The notes beneath the pieces are model-generated. The model made no database searches, had not been told where the DNA came from, and worked only from the letters and a program-made list of their open reading frames with translations. Below, one piece after another: positions 21,978 to 35,171 of a stretch of DNA of 64,000 nucleotides; the stretch's first letter is position 1, and each line of letters opens with the position of its first letter. A program made the position numbers and the translations under genes. The DNA is from Atkinsonella hypoxylon (Eukaryota > Ascomycota > Sordariomycetes > Hypocreales > Clavicipitaceae). The stretch covers positions 1 to 64,000 of the forward strand of contig JFHB01000054.1 in assembly GCA_000729835.1 (NCBI GenBank). The letters are read 5' to 3'.

Positions 21978-24635
21978 CCCCGACAAGATATGTTATCAGT
22001 ACAGAATACTTTCCAAGATTGCCAAATTTTTCTAAATCCCGTTCGTCAGCCGGGAGGGCAGTGGTGGGCACAGAAAAAAAATGAATGGAACACAGAAGAG
22101 CATTGGAGAGAATGAGAGAATGGGAGTCAGGACGTACTTTTTTCGGAACCCCGAGATGGCGACTGACGGGGCAGGCAGGCAGCGTGGTAGCCAGCGCCTC
22201 ATTTTCAGCTTGACCGGCTGACTGAACCCAGCATCACTAGGGCGGCATCCAGGGCTGAGGGCCTCTTGGCCCTGTCTAGCGCTGTGGCCCTGTCTAGTGC
22301 TGTCGCTCTGAAGGCATCTGACTAGACCGCATCAGGCTACGTCACGAAGGTAATAGACTGACTGGTTGGTGGCCACGTTGAAGCATGGCAGTCCCGTGGC
22401 TGAAAGCATAAAAGACGGATAGATGGATGCCCTGAATGCACTTCAAGGGAAAACTGCAGCGCGGAGAAAATATGCCCGTTACGACGTCGCGTCGACGCTC
22501 AACCCCACGAGCGGGAGCAAACGGCTGGAGATAACGATGCGAGTTGCCATAACAATTCTTGCTGCAGATAACACATACACAAGACGCCTATAGTCAGATA
22601 TCTCGTAATAAGGGAAAGCAAGGCGACCCCGCAGCAAGTACCGCCTAGCATGGTTCCACCGCCCATCCATGCGCATGCGCCCCCGAGCGTTACTAGCTAG
22701 ACCCGAAGTTTAAAAAAAAGGAAGAAGAGGGGGTTAGTCCATGTAGATATTCAAAAAGATAGGATAGGAAACTTTGCACCAGCGCACGACCAAAAAAACC
22801 TTGCCAGGTTCAAAGATAAGCTTCTTGTCTCCGACGCGCATTAGCACAAGGGGAAAAAAAAAATTCTCACCGCGGGGGGATGACGATGGCATTTCTGGTG
22901 TTGCGGGCAAGACAAGCATTTTTGCCTCGGGTCATCGTAAGGGAAAGCGTTCCTCCGTCATAGGGGAACTAGCGTTGTCAAAAAAGTTGAAACCCTGACC
23001 TGGCGAAGAAGAAGAAAAAGAAAAAAGAAAGTTCGCCCAGTCGAGCATCTTTGCGAGGTGTGGGGGGGGGGGGGAGCGGACACTTGGCCACTTTTCTTCA
23101 CCCGCGTGGCTGGTCCATCTCCACCTGGACCAGCCCGTCGGCGCACGGATGGTCACGGGGATTCGACGAGTTGCACGTATAGCAAGCACGTATAGCAAGT
23201 TACGAGAAGTTGTAACGCGGACTGCTTATCGTGCTCACCGTCTGTTGCGCGTACTTTCTGGCTCGCAGCTCCCGTGGCTGATATATAAGAAAAGAAGAGA
23301 GAGAAAGCCCACCAGCTCTGCACTTGCGGGCAGGTCCATGTGCCACTTGCACCCCTCACGCGATGCTGGGTTTGCCCCGTCGAGAAAGGCAAATCGATAT
23401 AGGCACCTTTCCAATACGCGCCGGAGAAACCAAGCAGCGACACTTCTGTCGTCATTCCGTTTGGGGCAACGTACGCAGATCATGCCATGCTTGCTCATTG
23501 TCGCTGATGCTGTCATCCCGGGTAGGTGGGAAACAACGGCTTCTTCCTGGGAACAAAGAGCACCAATAGGCCGGCGTTGTTTCAACTGCCCCCACTTTTT
23601 CTCCCCCAAACCAACCCATGGCCCAATGAATTGGCGCGAGCGCCCTCCCTTCTTCCCAAAACAAAAAACCATGTATTATGATTCGTCCACGCCGTGGATC
23701 TGCTCCACTACTTACTCTTTTTTCACAACAACGCAAAAGCCAGGGCCACGACGTGCTTTCTCTGTCTCTCTCCGGATCCTGCCCAATCAACCCTGAGCGT
23801 GATTTTATACCACCGGGCGCTCGTTGTCATTTATTTATTTTTTTTCCCTGTCTTTATTGTTTTCTATGCGCCTGCCATTTTTTGTTGGCCTTTGTCGCCC
23901 CACCCCAGTGTGCCGGTTCTCGCGCGGCTCGACGCGCAGCAGGTGCCCGCAGAAACAAGCCTCTTATTGGCAACATGGGGAAAAACATGGGGGGGGGGTT
24001 GGTTTTAAGCTGGAATATGTACGAAATCGCGTTGATCTGCAGCTGGCCTAACTGCCGCCGGCGAACTTCGGGCTTCCCGCCTGAAGCAAAACCCTTACCC
24101 GTACAATCAGGCAGTTCCTTTTCAACCATCCTGTTCCTGTGCCTGAGCCTGTGCCTGTGAAGGAAAAGGCGTCCTGTCTAATCTCTGGATTGGGCCGACT
24201 TGCGCTTGGACGTCTATCATGGGGGTGGTTCAGCCATAGCCAGCCAGCTGTGAGCAAAAAGGCACACGCCCCCTCCTCCGCCCCCCCGCTTTGAGGTCCG
24301 CTTACGACTCGATGTAAGTATAGGCACCTGGTGTATACTACCTTGGCTGCGGGACACGCAGTCTGCACCAAGTCCTCTGTTTGGCTCCATTACCATCGTC
24401 ATCATCGTTGGTAAAAACGGGCTTGAACCTGGTGCTCGCGCGCGGCGACAGCATCGTCATTTCACCCTGGCTTTTTTTTTTTTTCCATAATGACCGCGTC
24501 GCAGAACAGGCGGAGCTTATTTGCTTATTTTTCCCGGTTCCGTAACTTGTGCTCGGGTATGCCGACAGATATTATTCTGCCTAGCCTGCGCAATCGCGCC
24601 GTCGCCCGTAGTCTATATGCACGTGTATATGTACA

Positions 24636-24668
24636 GTGAGTGAGTGAGTGAGTGGGTGGGTGGGTGTG
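24636..24668. repeat. GTGA/GTGG microsatellite
   Basis: Four GTGA units followed by three GTGG units, with the interrupted end running into GTGTGC. Intergenic. Confidence 0.75.
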
Positions 24669-27600
24669 CATGTGGGATACATCTGCCTCATGTCTATCTC
24701 ATCATTGCTGAGTATCCAGAGGTACTACCCACCTGGTAGGTACCGTTGCGCGTCAACCCGATTCCTGGAGACACCGAACAACCTGTCATCGATTGCATGA
24801 CAGTTCGTAAGTCATGTGTAGAATTCTGCCACTGTCTGTACTGTCATGCAAGAGCCTTTTACCCTTACAAGCTGTCACCAGGAACCAGGTTGGGGATCGA
24901 CGACACCTACCTAGGTACCTAGTAGGTACCTGGTGTCTGTTTCAGCGGCGAGGGTGGAGCAGCTTCGCGGGCGATATGGGCACGTGGGTGACAGATTAAT
25001 CCGAAGCCAGATTTTGCTCATGTCGCTAGCCAGAGAATGCCACCATACCTATAACTCTATACCTACGGAGTAACTTGTCTTCTTATCCAGTTACATGCTA
25101 CAGCTATACAGGCATTCATCGAATCCATCTAGAATGAAAAAAAAGTGTTCATTTCTCTGCTTACCCTTTCAAGCCCTAGCAAGATTTAAAAAGAGCTTGA
25201 CCCGTAGCTGAAATCGTCACCTTGTCAATCACAGGGAGTAGTCTCGCAGGATTCATCTTTGTATACGGAGCACCTTTTCGATATTTTGCCGTTATGAATT
25301 CGCTGCCATCGTCACTGGCAGTTCGCGCTTGATTCAAGCAAGTTATTAAACACAGTCGCTACGATTTGGTACCGATGACAGCCTGCAACTAACTACCGCC
25401 AGATGGTCCCCGCCGGACGACAAGGGAAGTGGGGCGAGCAGATTGATCCAAGTCTCCTCAGGTGCACAGGCACCATTAGCAACATTCTTGCGGCGAATAA
25501 GACTGGACTGGAGTCAATTGATACGGCAGCCCAGGCGTCCGCTTCCACTGATGCTGGCAATCTCAGGCAGGCCCTGCGCTTGCCTCCATGGTTTGGTGGC
25601 ACCGTAACCTTGAAACTCAACCTTCCGTCCTAGCTGCGATTGGAGATTGGAGAGGCATACGGCCGGCATCTCGTCGATTCATTCTGCCTTGCTCTCATGT
25701 CGGAAATGAGACCGGCCGGCGTCCCCTCATAACCGTTGCAGTGAGAGCCAGCCTCTTTTTACTTGATGCATTTCAGGGAATTTGAACTCACCGGCAGCTT
25801 TCCCGAGGAGTACAACAATAAGTTGATGCGCGTACGAGAATCGCTTGACTGCTCCCTCCATCACCCATCGCAGACGCTGAATGGGTCGTAGAATTAACAA
25901 AAACGCGAACAGGAGAAAAGCTGTATTACCCAGGCAGAGAGAAGGCGAACGCCTGTAATTAGCGCCCCGAGCGGGTTGTATTTGGTAAAGCGGCTCGCTG
26001 CCCCTTGGTTCATCGTAGTCTCCATGTTTGCGAGATGCGACTCCACAACAGGACCGCGCAGTGGAAACCTTCCTCGTGGGAGAATTAAGTCCTGGCCTCT
26101 TTGTTGAGCAAAGGAAATTTTCTTGGCTTGGTAGGGGACAATGTGAGATGAGCTGTGGGGTCGCCTTCCTGCTCTGGTGGCATTGCACCGGCCATAAGCA
26201 TCTTTTTATATTAAGTGTCGACCACATTTGTTTGCTGTCAACTCCAGCTCTACTGGGAGGGTCAAGGTTATCCAAGTGGGAATGACATTTGAAGAGCTGG
26301 GTTGTGACATCCATGTGCCGTGTCGTTGTGCTAGACAAGGGCGGAAGCACCTGGGGGGATCCTAGGCAGTCAAAAAAGAGGACAGATAGGCTCGATAAGC
26401 AGACAGCCTTTCCCTTGGTGGAGCCTAGGCTAATCAGTGGGGGCAAGTACCGAATCTGGGCTGCTAGCTATGCGCTCCAAATGCCCTGAAGAGGCACTGG
26501 CATGTTGGAAATTCGGCCAGCCCGGCCGGCAAGCACATACCGCTGAGCGGCATATCGTGATTAGGTTAGGGCGGCGTGCAGTTGACAGATAGGCTTGATA
26601 GAACTGAATGAACTTTCCAAAGCCCAGAAGTGACGGCATTGACGTGATAGCAAAAAAAATAAAAAATAAAAAAGAGGCAAGATTTCGCCGACATGAGAAA
26701 TCCGTAAGAGAAGCCTGCCCGGCCGAGATTACACGACAAGGTGACAAGGAGTCACCATTGAAGCGTGCAGGTTCTGGCAAAAAATCTCATGCACGTGCAC
26801 GAATCAACTACCTGGGGCCAGATGATTCAGAAAGACGCAGAAAGACGAGGACTGCGGAGTCGACGACGCATCAAATAAAAATGCCCAGAAATATGCACGC
26901 GTAATCGTAACTTGCCCCCACTGAGGCGTAGATTCATTTTGTCGCAGGCATCTGATGCTTTCTTACAATGAATAAGTCAATAGGAAAGCAACTATTTCAG
27001 TGTGAGCATGTAATCATTCATATATACCTAAGCATCAAGAGGGTCGAATCCGTTTGACATCCCACCAAATCGACAATGCACATGTCTTTTCCTTGTCGTC
27101 AGTCCGTCAGTCTGTTTAGCTGTCTCGCATCCGCAGTCATGGCGCCGTTTATTTTCTGGTCATGTCCTTCCTATCGCGCTTCAGAATCTCGAAAAGTTTT
27201 ACGCCAAATTGGTTATGTGCCAGATGCAAGTATATCTATATCGTTTCTATCGCATAAGATAACAGGGTACGAAAAAAAAAATAAAGTCAAGCTTGTGTAC
27301 AAAGTTCGAATTCGCATACAAATCGCAGCTCCGCTGATTACCTACCTGCATTGACACAAGCCGTGGGCGTGCCGAATGACAGTAGCGCAGATCTCCGATG
27401 ACAGGACAAAGGAAGATTTCGGGAAATTTGAGTTGGAACACATAATCACATCAAGATAAATGTTAGCATCGGTCATGAGGTATTTCACCTAGCAATTGCC
27501 AGCGCCCAGTGAGTTGGTCTGTACGCTTTTCGGGGATGCTTCCTGAGTAAGCGACGTTAATTGGACAGAACAAATTTCTGGGGCAAGTGGCTTCTTGCTG

Positions 27601-29554
27601 GGAAGGCGCGAGTGTTGGACCTTCTCCACGGTTTCTATTCCCTCCGGTCCATGAACATGCATCTATGCCTTCCAGCACAAGAGACGGTTCGTCGCCGCTA
27701 CATGCGGAAATATATTCAAGGCTACAATGAAAAGAAAAGACACCATCTGACGGAACACGCATGATTTGAACCGCGACCTGGTCATATTTGAGTCCATAGC
27801 CCTGTATGTGGTGATAGTTCAAGCTTTTTTCTCCATGTTCTTTCTGGTGAGCGTTTCAGCCAACCGCCTGGACAAGAGAAGGGACCCAAGGTGTTGACAG
27901 ATAAATCGGGACATCGTGGCTATCCAAGCCACCTCAACAGAGACACGACGTCCCATTTAATATGTCGACCGCGAGGGACCGCACCTCGTTATGTGTCTGG
28001 TGTACCAGGTACACGATACTGCATGTACAAATGGCACACTAACTCGCTGGACTCCATACCTACCTGGTACCTACCTGGCATTGTACAAGCCTCCATCGCC
28101 CACATCCAGTTGAAGGTGGGCGCACATTTCGAGGTGGGCCAGTGGGTACTAGACTCACCCCGTGCGCATACCGCGGGCAAGTTGCTCGAGGCTACCGGTT
28201 CAGTGGAAGCTTCAGGGCCTGATAGCGCTCCTCCAAGGTAGAATTCAGGCGCGCGAATCCTCGGCCTCCTCTGTGTTGACGCTGCCAGAGCCTTCTCTGA
28301 CTCCTCTGATGATGCGCCAGTTCCCAAGTCCCCAAGTGTAAGGCGTGGGCGTGTTCGTAACAACCGCGGCCCTGTCTGCTGCACCCCTGTCGGTGCTTCT
28401 GGGTCTCATGTCCTAGTCCTGGGGTCCATGTCTTGGACCACCCGCCCGCCCTCTTTGCTCTTTGCCTGTCCCAGCCAGTTCTGCGCTGCTGCCCTGGCTC
28501 CTCGTGCTTTTGGTCGCCGCTTGCACCAGCCTTCTCATCCTGCCCGTTCTCTTCAATTCTCCTCTCTGCCGTTCTACCGTCCATCTGCAAACCTTCCAAG
28601 GTTTGTCCAGTCGTCGGCAAATCTGTTTCTTCTTCTCGAGCCGTCCTGTGTGCAATCCCGTCGAATCTCTTCTCGCGCCCTCGGCATTGGCTATATCTCT
28701 CTATTCGCTTGCGATCTGCTAATACCCTTCATGCCTCTCGACCAGGACCCCCTCGCCAATATACCCCAAAACATCACGGCTCATTTGCCCACGAGGCCCA
28801 CGTAGACCCTCGCCCATTTTCTACGACCTCCGGCTTTCTAACGAAGACAGTGTACTCGTGATCCCCCATTCGTTTTTCTAAAGGAGCCTCGCTCCTTCGC
28901 GATCGTGCTTGCTGTTGATCGGGCTGCGAAAATCCTCGACCGGGCACCTCTTACCTCTCTTTATCGACGCTAATAGATATCAATTCTTGTGCGTCTTGGC
29001 TGCTGCTTGTTAAGCCCGCCGTTTTTCTTTCGGCGTGCAGATCATCTGATCAAATTTCCTGGATTGATGCTTTCTGTCTGCCTTAACGCTCGTGGTAACA
29101 GTACGCAAGACATTTTGCCTTCACCTCGACGACGACGCAGGGCTGCAATCTGACTCCTCTTCGCTACCGCCACAAACTTTACGCACCTCGTCTTTTTGCG
29201 AACCTTGCTCGAGTCCCGCACAAATCCTAAATCTCCCCCTTCTCAACGACACTTACCTGACGCGCCTCGAACTCGCTTTGGTTCTATGGATATTACTACG
29301 ACGACATAGAAAAGCTTCGCATATTTTCGCTGCGTAGCGTCCCGTTGCACTTGCCCGCGTTTACCCGCACATCGATACGGATAGCTCGCAAATCACTACC
29401 GTCGTATCTAATTCCTTGATATTTGTTTCTGGTGGCCCAATACTTCCGCAGCGTTGCAACACATCGCGGGTCACTCTGAATCATCAAATTTGGATATTTC
29501 AGCGTCAGACGCCACATCGAGCTCGAACGTGCTAGTCATCAACATCAAGCGGCC

Positions 29555-30589
29555 ATGGCCGCCAATATGCAGCACATGGCTGGGGCTGGTCAGATGATGC
29601 CCCAGCAGCTGCGACGGCCACAGACTTCGCACCAACTCCAGCAGATGGTGTACCAAAGTCTTCTTCAAAACTCACAGGTCACCAACAGTCTTGCATGGCA
29701 GGCAAACATCAGCCTCAACGACCGCATGGGCAAAACTATGGAGCTGTACGAAGCGGATCACCACCAAGCCTGTGTAAAACGAACAAGATGCTAACGTAAA
29801 ACCAGGATTTCCAACATTGCTTTAGCAATGAACGGCATTGATCATGTGCGAGCTGCGGAAGTCGGCTGTAATTACGAACGTGAAGTTTTCCACAAGTCAC
29901 CGAGCAAGGTAAATATCAATTAACCACTATCATTATTCTCCCTGGCTCCCTGGCGATAGGGTGTTTGCATGATATGCTAACTTTCGATTCAGGAGGCCTA
30001 TGATCAAACCATGGCAACCAAAACAATGGAATTCTTCAAAAAGCGACAGGCCAACGAACCTAACCTTCAAAGTACCCTCAATGCCAATGCTCAGGCACAG
30101 GCAGCCCAGGCAGCCCAAGCTCAAGCCATAATGAGCATGCAAGCACAAATGGGCCGTGGCATGGGTCAACCCCAGCAAGGCTTTCAGCATCTCCAACACC
30201 AAATGCAGGGCACACAGATGGCCCAACAAGTGCAACAACAACCACCGATGCACCAACAACAGATGGGCATGGGCATGGTGAACCAAGCCGGTCGTGGAGC
30301 CATGGCACCGAATCAGCAGGCTGTAGCGATGCAAAATAGACAGCCTCAGCAACAATTCCCCAATGATATTTCTCGTCTCGCCCAAGCCGACCGAGCCAAG
30401 GTGATGGATCTTGCTGCAAAAATGATGGCACAGGCCTCTGAGCAACAGAAAAATGCTACTAGATTGACGCTATCACAAAGATTGTCACCGCAACAGTTGG
30501 CAGAATTTCAAGCACAGGGAAGGGATCCGTTGGCTTGGTTCTTCCAAAACCAGGCTTACCAGATGCTCAAAACGAATATGAGCCGCCTT

Positions 30590-30621
<32 letters not shown>

Positions 30622-33600
30622 TCAGCATCAGCATCAGCATCAGCAACAGCAACAGCAGCAGGTTGGTGCTCAGAATCAAAACGGAGGGCAAGCCGTAGCT
30701 GCTATGATGCAGCAGCAACACAGTCAACAATCCTTCCAACAACGACAAAACATGATGACCGCCGGTCAGCCGACAGATTTTTCTCAGTTCACTCCTAATA
30801 TGGAGAGCATCAAGGATCAGCAAATGAATGGTCTTATAGCTCAACAAGCCGGCCAGATGGTCGTACCTGCTAGCTCAGGCGGTGCTCAGCATGCCACTCC
30901 TCAGTCGGGAAATCAAAATATTCCAGGCGTTCAAGGTCAGAATCAGACGCCTCGTCAAGGCCAGCAGCAGTCGCAGCAGCAGCAGCAGCAAATGAAGATG
31001 GGCCAGGCTGCTCAGCAGAACCAGAACCAGCTGCAGCTGAAGATGCAACAACAAAATCAACCAAATGGCATGCCGCCAGCCCGAAGTCCTGGCATGAATA
31101 CCTTAAACACCCCAGTGTCTCGGGCGCCTGGAGGCATGAATCCGATGGGCGGATCGGGAATGGGTCAGGGTACAGTACCTTTCGGCGATCAACGGTTCAA
31201 CCAAGGCACACAACGACCAAACAACCCAGCATTTAACAACATGCTTGCCAACATGACACCAGAACAGCGCTCATCTATTCAAGGGCTACCACCGGATAAA
31301 CTCAACGAAGTCTTTCGAAGGTGGCAGAGCCAAAGGCAGGAGCAAATGATGAACGGTGGTCAAATAAATCAACAGAACCGCCCGCAGAATCAGTTTGGTG
31401 GACAAATGAATCTGGGTATGGGCGGCGTCGGACCTCACGGCATGCAACAGCCCACTGCTGGAATGCCTGTCAATCAGCAGCAGATGCAGATACCACGCAT
31501 GCCGATACAGAACAACCAGGCTCAAGCCATGATGGACGCTATGGATTTGCCAACGCAGGTGCAAACCATTGTAGGACAACTACCCGTGGACGTCAAGAAA
31601 TGGCGTGATCTGAAGATTTGGCTCAGCCAGAACAGTGCATTGCCTAATTCGACGCGGGCCCAGCTGGGTGTGCTTCAGCAACGACAGTTTCAGGCTCTGA
31701 TGCAAAAGCGTGCCGCCATGCAGACTCCTGGCCAAAACGGAAATATCAATCTGGCTGCCATGTCCAATGCTGGGATGAACATGCCGAACCAGCAGCAGAT
31801 GGCCATGCAGAGGCAACTAGGCAACGTTCCAGCACATGTTCTCCATGTAACAGCTCAAGACCTCGTCAATGTGCGATCGCAGCGACCGAATCTGGCATCG
31901 GTGCCAGATGATCAGCTGCGAAACATGGTAATGATGATGAAGAAGACCATATGGCAAGCACAGCAGCAAGCGCAGATGCGGGCACAGATGCAAGGCCACA
32001 CGCCAGGCCAACCCCAAACTCCTGGACACATGAGTAGTGGGCAAGCGTCAATGGGTCAGACTCCAATTCAGGTGCAACAAACTCCACAGCAACCGAACAG
32101 AACACCACAGCCTCAGACTCATACAAGCCCGTTGGCCATGGCTCAGACTGCTTCTATGCAATCTGCTGGACAAAGACAACAACAAAGCCAGACCAACACT
32201 CAACCTCGTAATACTGCCCAGTCACAACCCGCTAAGAGTCTGAAGCGACAAAGTAGTGATGATGCCGCAGACACACCGACGGTTCCAAATACCGCTGCTG
32301 CCGCTGCACGACCTGTCTCGCAGCCGAGTCAGCAGCAACAGCTTCCGAAGGGCATGCCTACGTTGACACCACAGCAGGTTGCTAATCTCAGTCCGGAGCA
32401 CCGAGCTAAATACGAGCAATTGCTGAAACTTCAGATGGCTGGACAAACCCAAAGTGGGAACTTGATGCAGCAACCGAACGTGGAGGCACTCAACCGACTA
32501 CGTATCATCAGCCAAGAAGAAGGGCGACAATTCAGCCAGGAGACAATGCCCGATATCAACATGACTCCACAAGAGCATAACGAGACTAGTGCCAAGCTTC
32601 AACGGATTGCTGGAGACATGAACAAGGTCAGCCGTGGTCTTACCAAGTGGTACTCCATCACCCACGATGATGCGAGAGCCAAAATGTTCTTCAAAACTGT
32701 AAGTCTATCCCCTCATATCTTCACCTGTCCGCTTCTGTCCCACTTTTCCTGTCTGAGTCACGACTAAACTTTTCTTTTTCTTCGCAGCGGCTCCGAATTA
32801 TGAGACAATTCTCAGACGGCGAACCGATGAAAGTCTTGAAGGACAAGTTTAGCATCAATTCAGCGGAAATTGACCAAGCTCGAGCGATGCTGGAGAGCAT
32901 GGCTAAAGACTTAGCCAAGAGCATGTACAACAGGGGTATGATGAAACCTGGCCAGCAGCCGCAGCCTGGTCAAGGAGGAACTTCTGGTCAAACTTCTCAA
33001 GGAGCATCATCACAGCCGGTCCAGCAACAGCAAAACCAACAACAAAATCCACAGGGCCAACCCGCACCTTTGAACGCTGCCAACCTCGAGAAGAACTCTC
33101 AGGGTTTGAAGAATCAGCAAAAGGCGAGTGGCAAAGGTGCCCAGGTTCCTCCTGCTCCAACTACTACACAAGCCCCATTCCAATTCGGAGCCTCATCGCC
33201 TCATGGTAATCCCAGCTATATTGGCAAGCCGAAGGACATCAACCTTCAGCTGCCACCAGCGCGGAAGAAAGTCAAGCTTTCCGGCCAACAACCAGGTCAG
33301 ACATTACGAAGTGGCGCCACACCTTCCCCCAAAATAGCAAAAAATGCCTCGCCAGAAATACGCCGCCAGGAGCCACCCAAACCGGTATTCCTTTGCAAAG
33401 AGCCAGATTGTGACATGGCAGCTATCGCATTTTCTAGCGAACAATCTCTTCAGAATCATACTGAAGAAGAGCATACCAAGCCCAAGGAGGATCCGGTCAA
33501 ATTTGTCAAGGAAAATCTGGCTTTGGCGCTGGGCTTAGAAACTGATGGAACAGCTAAAAAGGTGCAAAAACCGGCAGAGGGTGCGGCAGCTATGACAACA

Positions 33601-34143
33601 TCGGTATCCAAGCAGGGCCAGACGCCTAAGAACACTGCTGCGACACCTGCATCACAAGAAAATGCCATGAAGAGAACGGGAAGTGCCCTGAGCAAAGGCG
33701 CAGAGGGAAAGACCAAGAAGGGTGATAGCGACTCGAAGCCACGAAAATCCAGTCCTTGGGCTAGATGTACTATCGACCCTCAAGCGCTGCTCAACAACCT
33801 TGGTTTTGAAAAAGGTCTACCCAACATTGTCAGTGACGCACTGCTCTACCGTTCTTGGACACCGAAGGACACGCCGGAATCTAGTAAAGACAGCGGAGCC
33901 AGCGAACCGAACAGCGATATTTCGGAAGGAGCAGCATTGGAGATTGACGTGAACTGGCAGTCGTTGGACACGGACATCTTATTGGATTTGAACAACACTT
34001 CTCTGGAAGGTGAACTTGGCAGCCTTGACCCCAATCTTCTTCTGGATCCAAATCCAGGGCCTGCTCCGGACTGGGATAGCGTCAGTGTCGATTTCTCCAA
34101 ACCATTCCAGTTGGATATGTCCCAATACTCTCTGGGTTACTGA
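29555..34143 (+). CDS. MED15: Mediator complex subunit 15 (Gal11/Med15 family)
   Basis: A tail-module subunit of Mediator that links transcription activators to RNA polymerase II. Exons are 29555-29745, 29806-29908, 29993-32698 and 32788-34143, with introns of 60, 84 and 89 nt (branch sites TGCTAAC, TGCTAAC and GACTAAC). The phases agree and give 1,451 aa. Residues about 45-125 resemble a KIX domain: Trp in SLAWQANI, RMGKTMELISNIALAM, then SKEAYDQTM and EFFKKRQANEPN. Next come more than 800 residues dominated by Gln, Met, Pro and Asn, including a poly-Gln/His run at about 298-321. Conserved islands include MEALNRL-like and NVEALNRLRIISQEEG segments and an MRQFSDGEPMKVLKDKFSI block just after intron 3. 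A C-x4-C...H-x4-H cluster (CKEPDCD...HTEEEH) near residue 1200 looks like a C2H2 finger. The acidic C-terminus ends in WDSVSVDFSKPF. The family is assigned by architecture; subunit identity is likely rather than proven. Confidence 0.8.
30590..30661 (+). repeat. CAG/CAT trinucleotide tract in MED15
   Basis: A run of CAG/CAA codons with four interspersed CAT codons encodes poly-Gln broken by His. It is in frame in exon 3 and is likely polymorphic in length between strains. Confidence 0.85.
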
Positions 34144-35090
34144 ACGCGGTTCAAGGTGTTGCAACGATTGTCCGATCGCACGGGAGCAGTGTTCAATTCA
34201 AGGATATGAGGTATTTGATGATGTTCTCTTTTTCTGTTAGAAAATCGTGGTTCTGGAACCGGCCGACAAGGCCATGATATATGAGCTTATACCTTGTTTT
34301 TATTTTTTATTTTTTATTTTTTTTCATTTGCGTTGAGTTGAACTTTGCACTACGGAGCTGCAGAATACATATACCCGAATTACGAATCTGCGGAAGATGG
34401 AGAAGATTTCATGGCGTCAGCCAGCACTAAAAAGAGTACTTTTTTTTTTGTCTTGTCGATTTCCATCATTGCGGAGAACATGGGAGCCAGCCGGGTCTAC
34501 AGGATCTATAGACGGGACTGACTGAAGCTCAGTGAACGGGCTCCCAGTGGCATAGACTGGGGCTCGTATCGGCGTTGGGCAACTTGAATTTGGTTCAGGA
34601 GGAGGTGGGTTTTACTTGGCGTGTCTCTACCGTCACATGGTTTCTAGCCTGGAGGATCTGGAGGATGTAGATGCTCTTTTGGAGTGCACTTAATCTATGC
34701 ACCCTACGATTCGTTAGAACTGCACAGGTGGAGGGGAATTGGATTTGAACACGGGATACCTGGTCCGCGTGAAGGTTACATAGACGTGGCGGAAAGTGTT
34801 TTTATTATTGTGGGATTTCAAGTCTTTTAGAAGCGCTATCTCCCAGCTCTCAAGGCGCGAGCCAACAATGCGATTATGTGCATGTCTCAACTTGTAGTGT
34901 GGTCCACGGTCAGAGATGCTCTGTGTGCGACGCCGTCTGCTGGAGGTGCCGAAACAAGACCAGGATGTCGCCGGTAGGATGGCAGCCGCCGCGGGGTTCC
35001 GCCGTGAAGCCCAGTCCGGTTACAACCCTACTACGTTAGGCGGCTGCAGAGAAAGTTAGTAGTAATCTTCTCAATGCCGCAAGACCACAA
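34144..35090. other. MED15 3' flank
   Basis: An interval of about 0.95 kb with T-rich runs near 34,300-34,325 and 34,440, consistent with the MED15 3' untranslated region and poly-A signals. No gene is seen in it. Confidence 0.5.
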
Positions 35091-35171
35091 GCGTAATTGG
35101 TTTAGTGGTAAAATTCTCCGTTGCCATCCGCCAACGTCGGGGAGCCCTGGGTTCGATTCCCAGATTACGCA
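35091..35171 (+). tRNA. tRNA-Gly(GCC) with a 10-nt intron
   Basis: The acceptor arm GCGTAAT (35091-35097) pairs perfectly with ATTACGC (35164-35170), followed by discriminator A. The D-arm contains GGTTTAGTGGTAAAA. The T-arm is CCTGG-GTTCGATT-CCAGG type (CTGGGTTCGATTCCCAG). The anticodon loop TTGCC-A...T closes on the stem CTCCG/CGGGG after removal of ten bases (about 35138-35147) at the canonical position one base 3' of the anticodon. The internal A and B boxes fit polymerase III promoters, and a short T-run follows at about 35,179. Confidence 0.92.

Larger units (their letters stand above)
21240..29554. other. 8.3-kb gene-poor interval between SEC12 and MED15
   Basis: Open frames here overlap one another on both strands, have unbiased composition and show no recognisable domain, so I call none of them. 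The interval holds the perfect inverted repeat at 21867-21977, a 7-bp tandem repeat (21716-21743), a G-run at 23062-23074, a GTGA/GTGG microsatellite near 24,636, and several copies of the ACCTAGGTACCT-type palindrome common in Sordariomycete intergenic DNA (about 24,735, 24,910 and 28,060). The last 1.1 kb (about 28,400-29,550) is pyrimidine-rich and probably contains the MED15 promoter and a long 5' leader. Non-coding RNA genes cannot be excluded. Confidence 0.6.

Noticed and set aside
23149..23796. 215-codon plus-strand open frame upstream of MED15
   Set aside because: Overlaps several equally long frames on both strands, has no domain or plausible amino-acid pattern, and runs through T-rich and homopolymer DNA.
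25403..25633. 76-codon plus-strand frame with a protein-like composition
   Set aside because: Short, with an equally long antisense frame and no neighbouring exon that I could join with good splice sites; kept only as a possibility.
25727..26446. 239-codon minus-strand open frame
   Set aside because: No recognisable motif, irregular composition and no supporting promoter or splice structure.
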